The notes beneath the pieces were generated by a model, which was not told the DNA's origin, did no database searches, and saw only the letters and a list, made by a program, of their open reading frames with translations. Shown here one piece after another: positions 58,601-64,000 of a DNA stretch of 64,000 nucleotides. The stretch comes from Bolinopsis microptera. Lineage: Eukaryota; Ctenophora; Tentaculata; Lobata; Bolinopsidae. The translations under genes were made by a program, and so were the position numbers. Where the stretch lies: the NCBI RefSeq assembly GCF_026151205.1, contig NC_087074.1, positions 15,482,962 to 15,546,961 of the forward strand. The letters are read 5' to 3'. Numbering within the stretch: position 1 is the first letter of the stretch; every line of letters begins with the position of its first letter.

Positions 58601-59890
58601 TATATTGATGAAGGAGCGTTTAGCCTGCCTATTTATCTCACATTGCCTGGGACCTGGGATAACCAGGTGCTGCCGTCTAAATAATACCTATTTGTGGAGC
58701 CCCTGTGTGACTAATGACTCATACTAATACGGGTCCCATAAGGTCCCCAAATTTTACTTTTTATAAACTTATAAAGGGAATCAGAGTCGTTAGTTAATTA
58801 TTTGCTAGTATTAGTTTGTTAGGAGTGGGGTAAAGCACCTGTGAGTGTATGCTGTACTTATAAAGTCATGTGCTATGAATTATCTATTATAGTAGATCAT
58901 CCTGTGAAGATGTTCTTTTGGAGAACTGAGTTAGACAGGTTCAACCTGTCTCTTTCAAATGATATCAATGCATCATAGATAGGACCGGAAAATTAAGAAT
59001 AACGACAGAAGTGCTCCCGATTTTTAGAGGTTTTCTCGTGATAGTACTCCAGTAGTATGCTACTTAGTAAAACATCTGTACTTGTGAGCACTGGTTGATG
59101 AGGCTAAAGCATAAGTTTCATACATTACTATTCAAATTATTATCAGCTCGTATATCAGTGGAATCAACCAGGTTCCAACATACTGTTTAGGACAAAAATA
59201 TAGTTTCGAGGGAAAGGACTTATTTGGTCACTATTTAATTACTTGTTCATGTTTTATCAGTGATCTTCACACCTTAATTGTTGATCAACTTTTGATTGTG
59301 TAATGCATACTTATGACTTATTGACGATTTGAGTCGTTGTAACTTCTATAAAATTATCTTTCTTATTTGGGATACAAATTTAAACAGCAAAATGATCATC
59401 AAATCGTTAAAGAAATCAAAACAGCACATAAAAATGTAAAGTTAACACCACCTAGTCTACGCGATTTAACGATCATCCTCACTCAATCAGGAGTTCATAT
59501 GCATCAATCTATGACTAACATCGCGACGATACACACAGATCACGGGACGCAAAGTTACGAAATAACCACCGTTTAACACTTTGGTGGGGCCCGAAAGTAC
59601 AATGAAATGAAAGAAATCAGTGAGGGGGTATGAAGATATCATGCATATGTCATGGATTCTAGAGACCCTTTGCTTACTAACCAGTAACCACCCAGTCGAC
59701 CAATCTATTATATAGAAGTAGTATTGGAATGTCTATAGAGCAGCGAAAAGTTTAACATTTCCAAAGCATGCACTGAAAATTGCCAGAAAAATTAAACCCC
59801 TCCTTTCTTCTATCAAATATCAAACTCTAACAATCGAAAGTTAAAAGTTAAAATCCTCAAAGATCAGTAAAACAGTGTCCCACAGTGTCC
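55643..59890. other. Gene-free stretch
   Basis: No exon recognised. It contains a TTTGTATTTG/TTTGTAATTT minisatellite (56265-56320) and a short ACACGC run near 56592-56615. The rest is plain AT-rich sequence. Confidence 0.4.
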
Positions 59891-62800
59891 CTACTCCTCC
59901 TCCCCTGGTCCCTCCTGTAGACGAGCTCTAAGTCCTGTAGCGTGCTGGAAACTTGTTCTACACATAGGACAGGTAGATTTACCGCTTGTACTGAACCATT
60001 TGTAGAGACAGGCACTGTGGAACTTCTTCTTGCACGTCTTGCAGCATGGTTTTGGGAGCGCTTTCTTTGGACCTTGGACCTGGAGACAACAATTTTAGAT
60101 AAAGAGAAGTATTTATGAACAGTTACGTTTAACTAATGAATGATATAAACCGTCACCTTAAACCGCGAAAGTAGACTAATAACAGATAAAAAAGCAAACT
60201 GGTATATCACAGAATGACTCACCACAGAGAAGCATATCATACAGCTTTCTAACCCTTCAAACTGTCTGTCCATGTTCTTTCTCCAATGTTCCAGCGCGTC
60301 AACAATCGAGGAGTTTTGGTTTTGGAACATGCTAGTCATTTGAAGCATCCAGGACCTCCATGTACCCACCGGTACGCCTACTTGTCGCTCACAGCTTACA
60401 GTAGGTGGTGAGAGTGGGTGACTGAAATGAAGATCAGTCAGTGACAGAATTATCGACAGAAACTAATCATTTGTAAAATTGGAAGAAGTTGTTTTATCAG
60501 CTGAGCTTTAAAGAAATTCATAAAGACCACTTATATACAGTCTCACTTACTTGGGAGCAATGAAGATAATAAGGTCCGCAGTAATGTCATCCATCGTGTA
60601 CGTGGCTACTACCTCTCTAACAACCGGTCTTGGTTTGATCTGAAAAAAAAATTGAACGGTTTAAACTTAGCCGGCGGTATGCTGATTGATAATACTGTAA
60701 TAGCTAATTACTTAAATTACATGGAATTATCATGCATGACATAATTCGCTAATTTAGTAAAGCGTTGCGTAACATTCACAAGCTAGAAAAGCGTGCCGCC
60801 GCTTTCTGGCAAATCGAAGCTGCGCGCAAAAGAAATGTGCGTTTTTGAATGCTGACAAGTATTTAAAAATGCATTCGGTTTCGCGGGTGACAAAAAGTAA
60901 CTTTTACTTTTACTTTTAAGATGACTTTTACTACATTGTAGTGTGTACCATAATTCTCGAACTTACCACAAGAGTTCCGTCATCAGAATCCATCCGCACG
61001 TTCGTTTCTGACTTAATCAATGTAGGAGACACAAACGCACAAACATATTTCTCGACGGAAATCGTCAACTCTTTTCCGAGTTTCTTCCACCAATTCCTCA
61101 GCAAGGCAGGGAACACCTCAGCAATCCCCATAAAACAAGAACTAGCGAGTTGGTGAGACTCAAAACTAGTACATTTAGCTATATCATCCATTGGCACTAT
61201 CTCGTACTTCTTTGACGAAAACTTGATCAAGTATACAATGTTATCGAGGAATTCGGTCAGGATCTGCTTGCTTCTCAGGAATTCAACATGTTCTCGGAGC
61301 ACATCCGATGGTTGCCCAGACTCGCTAATCAACAGCAATGTCCATATATGGGCTGACTTGACCAGTCTGTTCTCGTACTCAGCTTCCGATTCAAAGTTTA
61401 CTAAATCTATTTTCGAGAGAGCTTCAAGGAAGATTACTGGAGGAGAAGCAAACTCGGCCATCTCTTCGTCCACAACTACGCTGTTATCTGGTTTTGCAGG
61501 GAAGAGGTTCTGGCAGTGGAGTAAAAGGTAGAATAAGGACGTTTGTGTTTCGTATGGTAGTGTATTATAACAACTCATGACATAATCAAAACATTCATCA
61601 AATGTGATACCTTCATTCTTATTAAGAGCTGATCTCATAAAGCTTTTAACAGAGGCAGGTGGTGCCAGTAGGATAACCGGTGAAAGGTACGAGGCAGTTT
61701 CTGGTGAAGACAAGGATAATATCTTGTCGTGTAAAACAAGAGCTAAATCCTGAATTCCAGGCTCATAGAAAGCATCCCAATCCTCAATTATACCCTGGAA
61801 TTTCTCCAGCTTTTCAACTTTCAAACAATCACGTGAAGTTTTATATAACTCGGTAAAGGACACCAGTGAAGCAGTGAGATGGTATTTTTCTTGGCTGGTG
61901 GGAGAATCTGATAAAATATCCAGAGTGGCTTGTAACGTGGCTGCAGTGGAGTTTAGCACAAATTGGATATCTTCCTCCGCAGTTGAAGACGACTGGAAAA
62001 GGATGGGTAGAAATATTGAAAAGATGCGAGCTGTCATTTGGTGGTCAATGTTCTCTGCTTCAAAGCAGGACACTGTTAGAAACTCAAATATTTCCTCGTT
62101 ATTTGGGGTTTTTGAAGCTGTAAAATTCAGGTAACACAGACGTTCCTTGACGGTTAACTCAGCGTCTTTCTTTTGATCAATAAGCTTCTTCAACAAGTTG
62201 TCCTCAAAAGCAACTGCGAGGCTAATTAACGATTCTAAAGACATCTTTTCTAACCCTTCAATCTTGCTCCAGTCTATTTTAAAACCATGGTTGACCAAAT
62301 CATTGACTGCATAAATGACAAACATATTACTTTTGCGAACAAGTTCGTTCAACACTCCATAACAAAGCTCTTCTCGGATTTTGATAGACTTCAATATTTT
62401 ACTCGACATATCAGCCAGTCCATTAGATGTAAATTCGTAGACGATGAACTTCACCAAATGTTCCACACTTGCCACGCCCAAAACACCAGCCGAACTGGAG
62501 ATGAATTCCAGACATGTTTTAAACAACAGTGCCTGACTCTCACTCCACATATCACCCTCACTAAACTGACCCATGTTCAAAACAGCGTATTTCTTGTGCA
62601 GATCCATTAAGAGGGACATGTCCACCACTAACTTGGGTAGTTTACCCACACAGTAACTGATAACAACTTCTGGAATGTTCTTGAACACGTGCAACATACA
62701 CTCAGTCACTTCTACTGGATATTTGTCCAGAATGTTGGTTATCTTTGTCATTATCATTTCTGAGAAATCAGGACATTGTTCGGTGATGTTCTTCAATACT

Positions 62801-63909
62801 GGTGTAAGTGTCTTAAGACATTCTCCAGTGAATCCTCTGCTGAGTATAAGTTCGATTGTAGCGAGATCAGAATCTGAAGCTTTGCTCCATTTAATCACCT
62901 TCAACAAAGTTACGAGCTTATCACTGAGATCAACTTCTGATGCGGTCGTGTTAACGAAATTCATCAGATGATTTCCCAGTTCTGGAATGCGTTCTGCCAA
63001 AGCAGCTAAATTGCACACAACGTTTTCGAATTGTTCACATGTTTCCCGGTCCAAAGAATCGAACATCTCAGTCATCAGACCAACAGGTAAGAAAACCGTG
63101 TCTGTGGTACAACCTGTCTGTATTTTCAAGAATGCAGAGAATGCCACAAAACTATGTTGGAAAGACTGAACTAAAGTTCTGATGAGATTATCACACGGAC
63201 CATTGGAATTATGCATGAAGTGATAAAATACCTCACATAGTCGAGATATTTTTGAAGGTGTGTACTCAGAATTAGAGAAATGTGGTATAAACAAGCCGTT
63301 AGTAAGGTTGATCAGCGCCACATCAGTTGATACTCCTTCAGTAAGTTTAGCAAACAAAACATCTGATAACCCACTAAATCGCTCCATCATGCGAACAACA
63401 TACTCAAAATTCCCACTGGCTAGCTTATCCTGGCACTTTCCAGCAAGTAATGCTACACAGTCGTCCTCATTACCAATCTCTACAAATATCCACCCTATAC
63501 AAAGTGTGTTGTTGATCTCAAACTCGTTTTGTTTTATGTTGTTGAGAACGATTTGACAGGTTTCAGAGTAGTTCTCTGTGTTTGATATGGTGATTTTTAG
63601 TGGGCTTATCATATCTTCTTTAGGTGTTACAGTTGCTGCTGTTAGAGTTGCTATCATCGCTCCAATCTGAAGTGGGATAAGAAATATCAAAATTCATTCC
63701 GTACGATAGTAAAGTTTATCATCCTTCATACCGCGACAAAGAAACTATAGAACTATATAAAGAATTATAGATCACCCTCGCAAGCACTTACAGAAGACAA
63801 CGAAGATTCTGGTATTCCAAAAGAATGCTTATTCTTGATTTCACTTGATATAGAGGCTACAAACGTCAGTAATGAAGTTTTCTCCGGAATTCCTTTGCAC
63901 TGATTCAAA
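59891..63909 (-). CDS. LTN1: Listerin, E3 ubiquitin ligase of ribosome quality control (C-terminal part; gene continues past the window)
   Basis: Exons 63792-63909, 60967-63666 (one 900-codon exon), 60551-60639, 60223-60421 and 59891-60079 (stop at 59891) give the last 1,097 residues. The big exon is helical and HEAT-like. Exons 3-4 encode an RWD-type region ([20 protein letters not shown], then [15 protein letters not shown]). The RING spans the last two exons: CMICFSV / [18 protein letters not shown] / CPMCR, matching the listerin RING closely. Listerin binds stalled 60S subunits with NEMF and ubiquitylates the nascent chain. The conserved HEAT N-terminus is missing because the window ends; the first exon here enters in phase 2. 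An unusual 18-residue extension (ending LQEGPGEEE) follows the RING, where listerins usually end soon after CPLCR. Confidence 0.93.
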
Positions 63910-64000
63910 CTGAAACAAGATTCAGACGATTATAATACAACTTTTCCGGTTGTAGAAAGATATAAAAATTATCAATTCAACGTGAAAGAAAATTCAGAAT

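Noticed and set aside
59367-59576. 69-codon plus-strand frame
   Set aside because: No splice context, composition like surrounding AT-rich DNA, no recognisable motif.

Overview
The window is nuclear DNA of an animal. Spliced genes with GT-AG introns, a listerin (LTN1) E3 ligase, PIM-like kinases, a papain-family protease with a trefoil domain and two seven-helix receptors all point to Metazoa. Nothing fixes the phylum. The divergent, intronless class A-type receptor and the unclassified 7TM gene would suit an early-branching animal (cnidarian, ctenophore or similar), but that is inference.

Layout. 0.2-1.7 kb: a small Pro/Gly/Tyr-rich gene (+). 4.4-6.7 kb: a cluster of miniature transposons, several with exact target-site duplications and one nested in another. 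6.1-8.2 kb: a dead hAT-type transposase, itself hit by one of these elements. 9.8-10.3 kb: a 64-residue two-exon gene (+). 10.8-11.8 kb: an intronless 7TM receptor (-). 12.5-13.3 kb: the end of a coiled-coil gene (+). 14.6-19.1 kb: a seven-exon 7TM membrane protein (-) with a hAT-type MITE in one intron. 19-38 kb: gene-poor and repeat-rich. It holds a 3.6-kb inverted-repeat element carrying a 304-bp tandem array, a G-rich satellite, a 3.4-kb satellite of 21-bp monomers, further inverted-repeat elements and the relic of a small secreted-protein gene.

38.5-49.5 kb is a tandem segmental duplication: four PIM-like kinase genes (+) and two papain-family cathepsin genes (-). Kinases 1 and 2 are open. 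Kinases 3 and 4 each carry a single-base frameshift, 10 nt apart in equivalent position. Both cathepsin copies are broken, and one has Phe for the catalytic Cys. A 5'-truncated LINE sits between kinase 1 and cathepsin 1. All four kinase copies keep a TATA box and an initiator-like motif at identical spacing.

52-64 kb: a four-exon gene of unknown function (+), a convergent four-exon gene of unknown function (-), and the C-terminal 1,097 residues of listerin (-), which runs off the right edge.

Exon models were built by hand from splice-site consensus and phase. Gene names rest on motif recognition, without a database search.
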